The notes: generated by a model not told the origin, from the letters alone. Positions 45,555 through 54,790 are shown, counted from the stretch's first letter. The stretch is 64,000 nt of DNA from Synechococcus sp. PCC 7336 (GCF_000332275.1 NZ_CM001776.1:4400008-4464007); one strand, 5' to 3'. Made by a program: numbers and translations.

Positions 45555-46308
45555 AGTGGGCACAGAGAACAAGGCGGAGAAAGAGGGCACGACAGGAGAA
45601 CTGACCGATATTGGCAGCTACATCACGCTAGGACCACTCGGTACGGCTTTACTGCCGTCTCCCAAACCCCGCGTCCTTTTAATTGACGAAATCGATAAAA
45701 GCGACATCGACCTACCCAACGACCTTTTGACTGTCCTGGAAGAAGGGACATTCAAGATCCCGGAATTGGAGCGCATTAAAGCGAAAGTTCGCAGCGTGAG
45801 AGTGCGGACTGCCTACACCGAAATCACCCCTCACCTTTCACGGGAGGAAGCAGAACTGAGAGCGCAGCAGCAACCTGAATATTGGCAGGTGGACAATGGA
45901 CGGGTGACCTGTACGGCCTTTCCCTTTGTCATCCTGACCAGTAATGGGGAGCGAGCTTTTCCGCCGCCGTTTTTGCGCCGCTGCCTGCGCTTGGCCATGC
46001 CCGTTCCCACCGGAGCGGAACTGACCCGAATTGTCAATGCTCACCTGCAAAAAGACTTGGAAGCACGCCGGGACAAGCTCAAAGAAAGCGGGAGCGAGCA
46101 GGAGGCTGAGCAATGGTTCCAACAAGCTCGAAAAGAGCAAAGTGACTTAACTGAGGACTTCGAGAAGCGTTTGAAATTGGGGGATGTTGCCACAGATCAG
46201 TTGCTCAATGCCATTTTTATGGTGACGCGAGAAACCCCGATTACCCAACGAAAAGAGGATTTGCTCAACACTCTACTCAAGCATCTCAACAGTACTCAGG
46301 ATTTCTGA
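45229..46308 (+). CDS. MoxR-type AAA+ ATPase of a conflict system
   Basis: 359 residues. Walker A GKPGTGKSS at 32-40 after LYLRRPLLVT, Walker B VLLIDEIDKSDIDLPNDLL, sensor-1 FVILTSNGERAFPPPF and arginine finger FLRRCLR. The YxATPAAIDMVNAALxLRRP and ITTRTTLKNGLYDYDAIGRL stretches are typical of MoxR ATPases found in NTPase-linked bacterial conflict systems. It probably remodels or triggers partners. It overlaps the preceding frame by 325 bp and the following gene by one base (TGATG). Confidence 0.85.
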   Translation: MKIEGRPYQATPAAIDMVNAALYLRRPLLVTGKPGTGKSSLAYAVARELMLGEVLYWPITTRTTLKNGLYDYDAIGRLQDAKQLLNEAGIPQGEREPATPPSETEAASEVGTENKAEKEGTTGELTDIGSYITLGPLGTALLPSPKPRVLLIDEIDKSDIDLPNDLLTVLEEGTFKIPELERIKAKVRSVRVRTAYTEITPHLSREEAELRAQQQPEYWQVDNGRVTCTAFPFVILTSNGERAFPPPFLRRCLRLAMPVPTGAELTRIVNAHLQKDLEARRDKLKESGSEQEAEQWFQQARKEQSDLTEDFEKRLKLGDVATDQLLNAIFMVTRETPITQRKEDLLNTLLKHLNSTQDF

Positions 46309-46448
46309 TGGAGGAGCTGGTTGCCCTATTGAGGAGAGCCGACCTGGACTTCTATTACGAAGACCTGGCCGATGCCGTATGGCTGGCCACCCACATTGGC
46401 CCGATCCCAGCCTCGGCCTCAACCCCCAAAGGGAAGCTATCCATTAGG
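46308..46448 (+). pseudogene. Start of a SAV_2336-like gene, truncated by the IS element
   Basis: MEELVALLRRADLDFYYEDL ADAV is followed in the same frame by a poor tail ending at a TAG inside the IS inverted repeat. Removing one T near 46381 would give AVWLATHIGPIPASASTPKG, which resembles the LADALWLA... start of SAV_2336-type proteins that follow MoxR genes in such systems. So I infer a frameshift plus loss of the rest by the IS. The identification is from memory of the family and is moderate. Confidence 0.45.
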
Positions 46449-47927
46449 CAAAAGTAGCTGAACCATAGACAGGCACTAGCTTTGAGAAGCCAGTTGAGCC
46501 CCTTCAAGCAAATGGTGGAGTTTGGTCAGCCCTCGCCAAAGCGTCTTCAATCCAGGGTTGCCATCGCCCTTGCGAGCCAAGAAGCCTCCCAATCGAGCAA
46601 TCCACAGCATTGCCTGTTGCAGAGTGGGTGGCTTTTGAGAGCGACTTTTCGGCACAAACTTGCGTCGTAACAGCCGCCATTCAGCAGGCTGTAAAACGAG
46701 CTCACAGGAGGCTTGCGGGGTGAGTCGAGCGCGGTAGGTCAGCCACATCAATCGCCAAGCTACAACGTTGTAGGTTGCCAGAGCCTTGAGCAAGCGCTCA
46801 TAGCTTTGCAGTTGGAGCTGTTCGATGCCACAGCCACTTTTGAGGGTGAAGTGAAACCGCTCAATCAGCCAGCGGTAGCTATACCAGCGGATGCACTGAC
46901 AGACCTGCTCGAAGCTCTCAACTGGCAAGCTGGTCAGCAGAAACCAGCGAATCGGCTGAGCGCCATCATCAGGGGGGACGGTTTCTTCCACGAAGATGGC
47001 ATTGAGGCGCACGGGCTCTAAGCTCGCGGCTTTGAGGTGATGCGATGGCACCTCCAGCGTCACCGCCATCGCCCGCACCTGCAACTGGGCAATGCGGGCC
47101 GCTCGCTTGGGATTACGCTGCACTTGCAGGCTCATCGCTCCCAAGACTGGGGCTTGTTCGAGGGTGGGGATGAACTTGCCCAGCTCGTGGCTAAGTTTGC
47201 GATTGTGCCTTGCGCGGATGAGTAACTCCCTGTTGTCCGCACGGGGATGGGCAAACAGTTCGAAGATGTCTGCTTCTCGATCGCCAATATGAACCACTTG
47301 CTCTTGGCCCGCGAGCTCTCGCTCTACGGCTGCGAGAGTTGCTATCCAGCGATAGCTTTCCTTTTGCTCGATGGGAGTCACTGAGCGTTTTTCTTTCTTC
47401 CCGCGCCGCTGTTTGCGATTCCAGATGAATTGACTCAACAGACCTAAGGGTTCTCCCTCGCCGCTCACCGCAAAACAACTGTGGACTTTGATTCCCTGTT
47501 GATGGCTTTGATTGATGAAGCCCAGCCCTTCGGTCTGGGGGTGAGTGGTGAAGTCGAAATCCGTTGTGTCTTGAATGGCCAGCACCGTCTTGCCCGTGAG
47601 GGCCCGCCTGACCACTCCATCACGATGACTGTCCAGAATGCTGCTCGTGCTCACCTTCGGGTTGGCCCAAAATCGATAGGTTCCTTGGGCCACTGAGGCA
47701 TTCCCACTCGCCTGAGGCACGCTCGCTGTGGGCTGCTCACTCAAGTCTGTGACGATCTGCCCCAACCGCTTTGCATGTCGCAAATCGGCGAAGTGGATCG
47801 GGTTGATTTCTTGGCTGACCCAATCTTGCATGGTTTCTCTCCCTCCGGCTACAACTGCTTCAGTCTCTACTGCAGTTTATAATCCAGTCACAGTAAGCTC
47901 TCCATCGACTTGTGCCTAATGGATAGC
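46437..47927 (-). mobile_element. IS4-family insertion sequence
   Basis: About 1.49 kb. The left end GCTATCCATTAGGCAAAAGT (46437-46456) and the right end (47908-47927), read inward GCTATCCATTAGGCACAAGT, are inverted repeats with one mismatch in 20. The single transposase gene is on the minus strand. No target-site duplication is obvious (CAAAGGGAA left, CCAAAATTG right). Left flank is the cut SAV_2336-like gene, right flank an interspersed repeat. Confidence 0.9.
46476..47831 (-). CDS. IS4-family (Tn5-like) transposase
   Basis: 451 residues, complete. N-terminal DNA-binding part (DLRHAKRLGQIVTDLSEQP, QGTYRFWANPKVS), DDE catalytic core with Asp in AIQDTTDFDF, Asp in HIGDREADIFE and the Y-R-x3-E-x6-K signature in YRWLIERFHFTLKSG carrying the catalytic Glu. 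Length and architecture match the Tn5/IS50 branch of IS4. Nothing indicates inactivation. Confidence 0.92.
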   Translation of the reverse strand: MQDWVSQEINPIHFADLRHAKRLGQIVTDLSEQPTASVPQASGNASVAQGTYRFWANPKVSTSSILDSHRDGVVRRALTGKTVLAIQDTTDFDFTTHPQTEGLGFINQSHQQGIKVHSCFAVSGEGEPLGLLSQFIWNRKQRRGKKEKRSVTPIEQKESYRWIATLAAVERELAGQEQVVHIGDREADIFELFAHPRADNRELLIRARHNRKLSHELGKFIPTLEQAPVLGAMSLQVQRNPKRAARIAQLQVRAMAVTLEVPSHHLKAASLEPVRLNAIFVEETVPPDDGAQPIRWFLLTSLPVESFEQVCQCIRWYSYRWLIERFHFTLKSGCGIEQLQLQSYERLLKALATYNVVAWRLMWLTYRARLTPQASCELVLQPAEWRLLRRKFVPKSRSQKPPTLQQAMLWIARLGGFLARKGDGNPGLKTLWRGLTKLHHLLEGAQLASQS

Positions 47928-49757
47928 CCAAAATTGGGAGAGGGGCCGGGGGTGAGGGCCATGCAGAGCCATCGAACTCAGGTGGCGAGAGGTAAGATAA
48001 TTCAATTCCACCTCAATACACCGGGCATCCAACACAATATGAGCGTTGCTTTCAAAGACCGTACAGTTGGCGCTGACTAACTCTAGAACGGGTCGATCGC
48101 CGTTCTGTAAAGACGCGATCGCCTCATCTGCCGCCGGTTGAAATTGTTGGAGCCAGCGATCGCCCAGAGTTTCCACCGCAAGCGATCGCCGGTTGAGGAG
48201 CCATAAGTTTATATCGTACTGCTCAATAAACCCTTTGACGATATCTGCCGATGGACTGAATTGCGCCTCAATCAGGTCGGAGGCCCGCTGGCGAATTTGG
48301 CGGTAATACCCAGTGTGGTAGGGAATGGCATATTCGCGACCGACGAGGATAGACCGCTGGGCAAAGGTGGGTAGGAGATTGGCTTCTCCATCTAAACTGG
48401 CGATGAGTGAGTCTTTAGGTTGGGCTTGAAAGAACGCATAGAGACCGGGGTGGCGGCCTGTGATGTAAGTGGTGAAGGGAAATCCATGTGTGAACGCAGG
48501 GTAGAGCAGGAGCAGAGCGGCGAGGGCAGAGGCCAGGGTGACCGAGAGGAGCGATCGCAGGATTGCTCCCGGTTTATCGACGCGATCGCACCACCGCAAA
48601 CCAGCCTCGATCGCCACTGCTAAAGCAATACCGGCCCCGAGGATGACCGCAATGCGCAGACTGTGTTCGGTGAAGCGGCTGGGTAGATAGAGGGTGAAAA
48701 GCGTCGCGTGGGCGGCGAAAAACCAGGCGAGTGACGAGAGGATTAGGCGGGCAAGCCAGCCCATCTGGGGGGAGAGGTGACGGATGAGGGGAAACTGCTT
48801 GGGGAACCGGACGAGAAAGAAGAGGGCCAAGGCGATCGCGTTGGTGGCAGGAGTCAGAATCGCTGCCAAGCGAATGCCTCCCCGTCCGTGCAGCCAAAAC
48901 CGCTCGGGATCGCCATTGTAGAAAAACCGAGTCCGACCGCCCGCCAAAAATTCCGGCATCGATCGCGCTTGCTCCAAAGTCACCGTCGGCCCAAACTCAT
49001 GCGGGTGCAGCAAAAACGGCAGCATCGCCACCACCGCCACCCCAACCCCCGACAAACAGAGAATCCATCGCTGGCGCGAGCGACACAGCCGCAACCGCCC
49101 CTCCCGCCATTCCACGACCCCCAACAGAAACATGCCCGCTGCAATCAACACCATTTGGGGATAGAACAGGCTTTGGATGGCTAGGGCAAAGAGACAGGGG
49201 AAGAGCGATCGCCGCACTAAGGCAAGTAAAAACGCTAATGCACAGGCATACACAAATGCCTTCGCCGTCCCCGAAAACACGGCATCCGTCATGGACAGTG
49301 CTTGGCCGAGCAGCAGCGAGGCACTAAAGGCTGCGGCAGGAACGGGAAAGAGTTCCAAGCACAGCCAAAAACTGAGACCGGCGTTGAGGAGGGCCAGCAA
49401 GGGGGGAATGAGCTTGCTGGCGAGGATGGGGGAGATACCGATCGAGGCGGCGAGATGGTAGACGGCAGCGAATCCTTTGGGGGCGATGCTCTGGTAATAG
49501 TCGGCAATCAAATCGTTGGGAAATAGATCGCGATCGAGAAACCGCTGCATCCAGAAGATATGCTGCCGCGCGTCGTCTTGAATCGTAAACGGCGCTTGAA
49601 AGGCTTCTTGCAAGCCCATCAGACTGAAGACCGCTGCAAACAGCAGGCTCATCCCGAACCAAAACGCCACATGGGGCTGACGCAGGGATTGACCGGTGGC
49701 AAACAGATGCTGCCGCAACCCTTTCAACTGGGACGCTGCGCCTTCAATCAAAACCAA
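47916..49757 (-). CDS. Polytopic membrane protein, GT-C glycosyltransferase-like
   Basis: 613 residues with about 12 TM helices and a C-terminal globular domain (~430-590). FTIQDDARQHIFWMQRFLDR has the acidic D-D pattern near the first loop seen in GT-C enzymes. Likely adds sugars to lipid-linked or surface glycans; the donor is unknown. The last ~18 residues (SSMALHGPHPRPLSQFWAIH) are encoded by the repeat and IS terminus, so the natural stop has been replaced. It sits with a flippase-like gene. Confidence 0.65.
   Translation of the reverse strand: MVLIEGAASQLKGLRQHLFATGQSLRQPHVAFWFGMSLLFAAVFSLMGLQEAFQAPFTIQDDARQHIFWMQRFLDRDLFPNDLIADYYQSIAPKGFAAVYHLAASIGISPILASKLIPPLLALLNAGLSFWLCLELFPVPAAAFSASLLLGQALSMTDAVFSGTAKAFVYACALAFLLALVRRSLFPCLFALAIQSLFYPQMVLIAAGMFLLGVVEWREGRLRLCRSRQRWILCLSGVGVAVVAMLPFLLHPHEFGPTVTLEQARSMPEFLAGGRTRFFYNGDPERFWLHGRGGIRLAAILTPATNAIALALFFLVRFPKQFPLIRHLSPQMGWLARLILSSLAWFFAAHATLFTLYLPSRFTEHSLRIAVILGAGIALAVAIEAGLRWCDRVDKPGAILRSLLSVTLASALAALLLLYPAFTHGFPFTTYITGRHPGLYAFFQAQPKDSLIASLDGEANLLPTFAQRSILVGREYAIPYHTGYYRQIRQRASDLIEAQFSPSADIVKGFIEQYDINLWLLNRRSLAVETLGDRWLQQFQPAADEAIASLQNGDRPVLELVSANCTVFESNAHIVLDARCIEVELNYLTSRHLSSMALHGPHPRPLSQFWAIH
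47936..47983 (+). repeat. Interspersed GGGAGAGGGG / GGGTGAGGGCC repeat, copy 2
   Basis: Matches the element at 4436-4496 over its right-hand ~48 bases (GGGTGAGGGCCATGCAGAGC, then C/T and ATCGAACTCAGGT). It lies 9 bp from the IS end and inside the 3' end of a membrane-protein frame. Confidence 0.7.
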
Positions 49758-49790
49758 TCCTCTCTAGAAGTAGAAGTTTCCACAGCGATG

Positions 49791-50777
49791 TCAGGCAGAC
49801 TCTTTCACTTCTACCGGTTTTTGGCGCAGCCGCTGCATCTCGCTGAAGTATTTGCCCAAAAAAGGCAGCCCGCCGATCGCCGGAAGAAAATATCGCGCCG
49901 TGGCCAACAGCCCCAAGGCCGCCCCTGTCGAGTCATCGAAATAGGATTGGTAGAACAAGATGAAAGCGGCATCCCGAGTGCCGACGCCTGCGAAGGTGAG
50001 GGGCAGCAGTCCCGCCAGCAAGGCTAGAGGGGACAAGGCAAGGTTCGCTAAAAACGGAACCGAGGCTTTCAGGGCCAAGATGAACATCCAGATTTGGAGT
50101 AGGTGGAGAAACCAAATGAAGGTGGAGGTGAGGGTAATTTTGAGCAGTTGGCGGCGATCGCGCCAAAAATAGCCGTGCATCTCCTGCCAAGCTGCAATAA
50201 GAGTATCGAACTTCGGCTTGAACTTTTTCGGCAAGAGGGAACGCCCCAGCCGAAAGAAAAATAGGGCGAAGGACTGCGAGCCTAGCAACAGCAAGCCCAA
50301 GCCTAAACCGCCTGCGACGCCAACCGTCATCGCCCAAAACAGAACATCTTTTTGGGGGTAGACAAGCAGACCAAATGCACACCAGAGCAGCAGAGACAGC
50401 ATGTCGCAGGCTTTTTCGAACAGCACCATCGATAGCGACAGCGATCCACTCAACTGCGCCTTCTCCCGCATGAAATAGGATTTGGCGATATCCCCCATCT
50501 TGGACGGCAGCACCATGTTGAGGGAACTAGCGGCCAGAATGAGACGGTTGGCTTCTGCAAAGGAAAGGGGATTGGGTTCGCCTGCTTCGCGGCTGGGCAT
50601 CAGTTGCTGCAATCGCCAAGCGGTCAGCATCGTCAGGGGGACGACCATGCCCAGGCTGACGGGCATCCAGAGGGGATCGCTATCGCGGAAGGTGCGCATC
50701 ATCTCGACGATGTCGATCTTCCAGTAGATGGCAGCCAGGATGAGCAGGCTGATGCCAATGGAGAGGGCGCGCTTCAT
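49791..50777 (-). CDS. Flippase-like membrane protein (UPF0104 / LPG-synthase TM family)
   Basis: 328 residues, about eight TM helices, with family features ILAASSLNMVLPSKMGDIAK, LFEKACDMLSLLLW and LLPLTFAGVGTRDAAFILFY. Such proteins (AglD/UPF0104) are proposed lipid-linked glycan or lipid flippases. I start at ATG 50777 (MKRALSIGISLLIL); the open extension to 50981 is not membrane-like. It lies 33 bp upstream of the GT-C-like gene. Confidence 0.75.
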   Translation of the reverse strand: MKRALSIGISLLILAAIYWKIDIVEMMRTFRDSDPLWMPVSLGMVVPLTMLTAWRLQQLMPSREAGEPNPLSFAEANRLILAASSLNMVLPSKMGDIAKSYFMREKAQLSGSLSLSMVLFEKACDMLSLLLWCAFGLLVYPQKDVLFWAMTVGVAGGLGLGLLLLGSQSFALFFFRLGRSLLPKKFKPKFDTLIAAWQEMHGYFWRDRRQLLKITLTSTFIWFLHLLQIWMFILALKASVPFLANLALSPLALLAGLLPLTFAGVGTRDAAFILFYQSYFDDSTGAALGLLATARYFLPAIGGLPFLGKYFSEMQRLRQKPVEVKESA

Positions 50778-50974
50778 GGCTGGGAGTAACCTTGGGGGGC
50801 GAATTGCGAGACGAGTCTCGGTCCATACAACTGTAAATCTCCCGCTGCGGAAAAGGACGCTGTCGGCCTGTATTCGTGACAAAATTGGCTGCGAGCCCTG
50901 CTGCAGTGGGGCGAGGGCGCGATCGCTTCTGGACTGTGTTGAGTCTTGCAAATCAAACTTGGAGTTGTTTGTTG

Positions 50975-52720
50975 ATGTCACATCGAGTTTTCAGAAAAAC
51001 TCCCCTTCACGTCTTACTCCTTTTGGTATGGCTAGCCATAGGCACGATGATGCGCTTTTCAAATTTGGCATCTCTACCGCCTTGGACTGATGAATGTGCC
51101 ACGATAGCTTTCAGCCTCGGCAATAGCTTTTTAACAGTACCGCTGAACGAGATCGTTAGTGCCAATGTTATTTTGCAACCGCTACAATCCAATACTGGAG
51201 CTGGAATCGGGTCAGTTGCCGAGCATTTATCGAATGAAAGCACTCATCCTCCCCTCTACTTTTTTCTGACTCATCTGTGGATGAAAGTATTTTCACCCCC
51301 GCAGGAGTTAGCATCCATCTCGGCCGCGCGATCGCTCAGTGCCTTGTTTGGAGTTTTCTCCATTCCTGCCCTGTTTAGTTGTGGTTATTTTGTCTTTCGC
51401 TCTTTGGCGATCGCTCAGATGGCAGCAGCCATGATGGCCGTTTCGCCTTATGCCATTTTTCTTGCCCGACAAGCACGTCATTACACTTTGGCTAGTTTAT
51501 TGGCGATCGCTTCTTTATATTGCTTTCTGAAAGCGATTGAAATCATACAGAATCGTCGAGCTTTCCCGATTTGGATGATGTCGGCCTGGATAGTGATTAA
51601 CTGTCTGGGCATAGCGACTCATTACTTCTTTGTTCTAACCCTCTGTACCCAAGCTTTGGTATTGCTGTTGCATATTTTGCGACAAATTCAGAAGGGGAAA
51701 TTTGTCGAGTTACAACCCTATTGGTGGCCCATTGGCTTAGTAGCCGTGGGTACGCTGATTGGATGCTTGGTGTGGTTGCCAGCTCTGTACGGTATTTACG
51801 GCAGCGAACCAACAAACTGGGTTGCTGATGGCAATCCTCGCACTGACTGGTTCGGCCCTGTAGGAAGACTGCTCATCTGGCTCGTTAGCGTCTTTTTACT
51901 CTTGCCTTCAGCATTCACCCACTTATCTCTGACAATTGTCATCGTTTCCGGTGCAGTCAGCTTGCTATTTCTGATGTGGAGTCTACCCCACCTCCTCTCT
52001 GGCTTGAAAACCCAGCAGCAGAATCCAAACGATCGTTTAGCGATCCAAATCTTAGTTGAGTATGTTGTTGTCGCGATCGCCTTAATTTTGGGTATTACCT
52101 ATGGCCTAGGTATGGACTTAACTTTGGCTGCCCGTTTCCAGTTCTTCATTGCTCCTGCGATCGTTCTTTTGTTGGCTGCTGCCCTAGCTGGGATTTGGCA
52201 GTATCCGGAGAAATTATACTCAGCTAAAAAGCAGCTCTCTCCGATTGGGAATGGAGCGGTAAGAGTGGCAATCATTTACTTTATGGCTACTTTGGGGAGT
52301 TTTACCGCAGTTGACAATTTAGGCTACCTCCAAAATCATCGCCCCGATCTTCTCGCCCCAATTATCCAAGCAAATTCTCAAGATCCAGCCTTAATTGCTA
52401 CGACCCACAAACATCACGGACAAACAGGCAGAATGATGGGATTGGCTTGGGAGTTCAAACATTTCTCCGACTCCCAAGCTCCTGGCAAGGATTGGACGTT
52501 TTTTTTGGCCCACAGAGATCCCGAGACTAAGACTTATACCAGCGCTATTCAAGCCTTTCAACAGCAACTCGCACAGCTCCCGAGACCGTTCGATCTCTGG
52601 TTAGTTGATTTTCGCGCTGGGATAGATTTACAGCCTCAGCAATGTTTGCCTGACGATCGAGGACGGCAATCTGCCGGTGAATACCGCTACCAACAATATC
52701 GCTGTCAAACCACGAATTAA
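50975..52720 (+). CDS. Glycosyltransferase family 39-like membrane protein
   Basis: About 581 residues. MSHRVFRKTPLHVLLLLVWL begins the first TM; PPWTDECATIAFSLG carries the catalytic-type D-E of GT-C/PMT enzymes, followed by STHPPLYFFLTHLW, and ~11 further helices. Likely transfers sugar from a polyprenyl-phosphate donor at the cell envelope. ATG 50975 is preferred; the frame opens at 50876. It ends 8 bp from the convergent unknown gene. Confidence 0.75.
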   Translation: MSHRVFRKTPLHVLLLLVWLAIGTMMRFSNLASLPPWTDECATIAFSLGNSFLTVPLNEIVSANVILQPLQSNTGAGIGSVAEHLSNESTHPPLYFFLTHLWMKVFSPPQELASISAARSLSALFGVFSIPALFSCGYFVFRSLAIAQMAAAMMAVSPYAIFLARQARHYTLASLLAIASLYCFLKAIEIIQNRRAFPIWMMSAWIVINCLGIATHYFFVLTLCTQALVLLLHILRQIQKGKFVELQPYWWPIGLVAVGTLIGCLVWLPALYGIYGSEPTNWVADGNPRTDWFGPVGRLLIWLVSVFLLLPSAFTHLSLTIVIVSGAVSLLFLMWSLPHLLSGLKTQQQNPNDRLAIQILVEYVVVAIALILGITYGLGMDLTLAARFQFFIAPAIVLLLAAALAGIWQYPEKLYSAKKQLSPIGNGAVRVAIIYFMATLGSFTAVDNLGYLQNHRPDLLAPIIQANSQDPALIATTHKHHGQTGRMMGLAWEFKHFSDSQAPGKDWTFFLAHRDPETKTYTSAIQAFQQQLAQLPRPFDLWLVDFRAGIDLQPQQCLPDDRGRQSAGEYRYQQYRCQTTN

Positions 52721-52728
52721 GCAGAATA

Positions 52729-54324
52729 TTAAAGCTGGCGCTCGATCTCTAACACCTGTCCCGGCTGTAAAATCTCGATTTGCTCCGTTAGATCTTGCCA
52801 CGGTTGTAGTTGACCCATTTGGAAGGTGCGGCTCATCACCACATAAATTGAGGTTCGATCGCAGCCAATCTCAGCCGAGATGACGTTCTCCCAAGAGTCT
52901 GCTTGCAGGCGATCGCGCACCACCCAGCGATCGCCACTCCAGTTCAATTGACGGGTGAAGCTAAAGGGGGCATCCGATTTACCCACAATCAGCAGTTTCT
53001 GCAGCAACTTGCGAATCAGGTTGGGGAAAAATCGCCCCACTGTCAGCATTACCCCCCGCAAGATGAGCAAATTGAGGGGGGTCATTGGTGTTTGCTTGGC
53101 CCAGCCGAGCTTGCCTCGAACCTCGATCTGGTTCTGCTGGATATCTAGCTCGTATTGCCCCACGAGATGCCCCACGGCATTGCGGACTTTCCGGCCCGAT
53201 CGCACCTGCAGCGAAAACTGCGTGTCGGAGGTCACTAGATGGCCATCTCGAAACAGCTTGAAGGCACCGCCTTTATTGAGGGCGAGGTAGAGATCGGTGG
53301 ATTGGCGGCGATCGACGAGCAACCGGGCCTCGGGCAGCCAAATGCGTTCTTCTTGACGGTCGGGAATCGGAGGGCGATCGCTGACAAAATCTCGCCAAGC
53401 TAGGAGGTAATTCCAGGTGTGGTGGCCGATCATGCGGTCGTCGGCATAGCAGGCACCGAGGCCGCTCGCCAGACCCTCTAGAAAGCGATCGTTAATCTGC
53501 AGCGCTTCGGGCAGCCATTGCCCCACCAGTTCAAATCCGTGGGGAAAAAAGTTGTAGGTATTGCGGCTCGTATATTCGCCTCCGTAGGAGCCGTCGGGAT
53601 GGATGAAGTGGGCCGCGAGGCGAACGGCATTTTTGAGCGACGCTTTCAGGCGATCGCTGGGCTGCAGGCGATCGAGCCACGCCAAACAGGCGATCGTCAG
53701 GGTGTGATAGCCGGGATCGCAACCTTCGTATTCCTGAAACCACCCCTCCTGGCTCTGCCAAGACAACACCCGCTCCAGTCGTTCGGCCTTAGCCTCTTCC
53801 CAGCGTTTGGAATCCAGCAAGCGACCCAATAGCTCCAGACAGAGGGCGATCAGAGCTTGATGATTGGCGAGCTGGCCGCTTTCGTGGTAGTGGGCCAACC
53901 AATCCGCTCGACGGGCGAAAAACGCTAAAATCTCCTGACTTTCCATCCCCAGAAGCTTGTAACTCTCGATGCCAGCGAGCAGCGAGAAGGCCGCTGCTCC
54001 ACTGGCTCGCTCGAAAGGAAAATAATCGTCGCAGGAGCCGTCGGGATGGGCGCTGCGGGCGGCGTAGAGAATGCCCGCTTCGACCCACGAGCGCAAATTG
54101 GACTGCCGATAAAAGGGATTGCCAGAGATATCGGTGTCGTAGACCAGCGCCAATGGCCAGACAAACTCCTGCGACATACCGCTGGGGAAATCGATGATTT
54201 TGTAATGCCAGAAACTGCGATCGAAGCAGCCGTAGGTGGGACTGTGGGGATTGCGATCGAGCAGGGTCAAAAGCTTGGGAATATTGGCGATCGCCGCCCG
54301 AGCAAATCCGTCTCTACCCATCAC
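52729..54324 (-). CDS. Alpha/alpha-toroid protein, possibly glycan-active
   Basis: 531 residues. Residues 1-330 show repeated helical units with HPDGS and similar motifs (SAHPDGSCDDYFPFERASGA, HFIHPDGSYGGEYTSRNTYN FFPHG), as in polysaccharide lyase/heparinase-type toroids, then a beta-rich C-terminus (~340-531). No catalytic residues can be assigned with confidence. Its place among glycosyltransferase genes supports a role in surface-polysaccharide handling. Confidence 0.55.
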   Translation of the reverse strand: MMGRDGFARAAIANIPKLLTLLDRNPHSPTYGCFDRSFWHYKIIDFPSGMSQEFVWPLALVYDTDISGNPFYRQSNLRSWVEAGILYAARSAHPDGSCDDYFPFERASGAAAFSLLAGIESYKLLGMESQEILAFFARRADWLAHYHESGQLANHQALIALCLELLGRLLDSKRWEEAKAERLERVLSWQSQEGWFQEYEGCDPGYHTLTIACLAWLDRLQPSDRLKASLKNAVRLAAHFIHPDGSYGGEYTSRNTYNFFPHGFELVGQWLPEALQINDRFLEGLASGLGACYADDRMIGHHTWNYLLAWRDFVSDRPPIPDRQEERIWLPEARLLVDRRQSTDLYLALNKGGAFKLFRDGHLVTSDTQFSLQVRSGRKVRNAVGHLVGQYELDIQQNQIEVRGKLGWAKQTPMTPLNLLILRGVMLTVGRFFPNLIRKLLQKLLIVGKSDAPFSFTRQLNWSGDRWVVRDRLQADSWENVISAEIGCDRTSIYVVMSRTFQMGQLQPWQDLTEQIEILQPGQVLEIERQL

Positions 54325-54351
54325 TTCGCGACTCGCAGGTTAATATCGCCT

Positions 54352-54790
54352 TCACGCATCGGTTTCATCCAACCAAATATCCAGATCTGCTCCACTCTGG
54401 AAATCCAATAGCACTTCCCCCAGTTCTTCCAATTGAGGTAGTGCCAGTGCTTCTATACGAGCTTGGCGCTGCGCAGACATCTCTCCAAAGCGTCGCGCAA
54501 GCTGGCGCAAGATCAGTGCTCGTTCCCCCTGTTCGAGTCCTTCCTGACGTGCCATGCGCTCAATCGTGCTGAGATAAGGCATCCGACCCTCCTGCTCCCA
54601 TTGCTCCAACTCTGTCCGAAATTCTAGCTCCAATTCCGCTGGCAACTGTATTATCCAATCGATAAATCGATACAGATTGACGATCGCCTCGCGCTCGTAA
54701 CCTCGCTCGTACAAAGGCCAAGCACTCGGCAAAATGGGCCTCGAGTATATCTTTCCAGGGATTATCGAAATCTTGGCTGGTTGAACTCAT
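54352..54790 (-). pseudogene. Rpn-family nuclease with internal deletion and frameshift
   Basis: The N-terminus MSSTSQDFDNPWKDILEAHF and the C-terminal half (LYERGYEREAIVNLYRFIDW, MPYLSTIERMARQEGLEQGE, LARRFGEM) are those of the Rpn paralog at 42777, but about 190 residues between them, including the nuclease motifs, are missing, and the two parts are in different frames. The GLEQ repeat is reduced to one unit. Non-functional. Confidence 0.8.
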
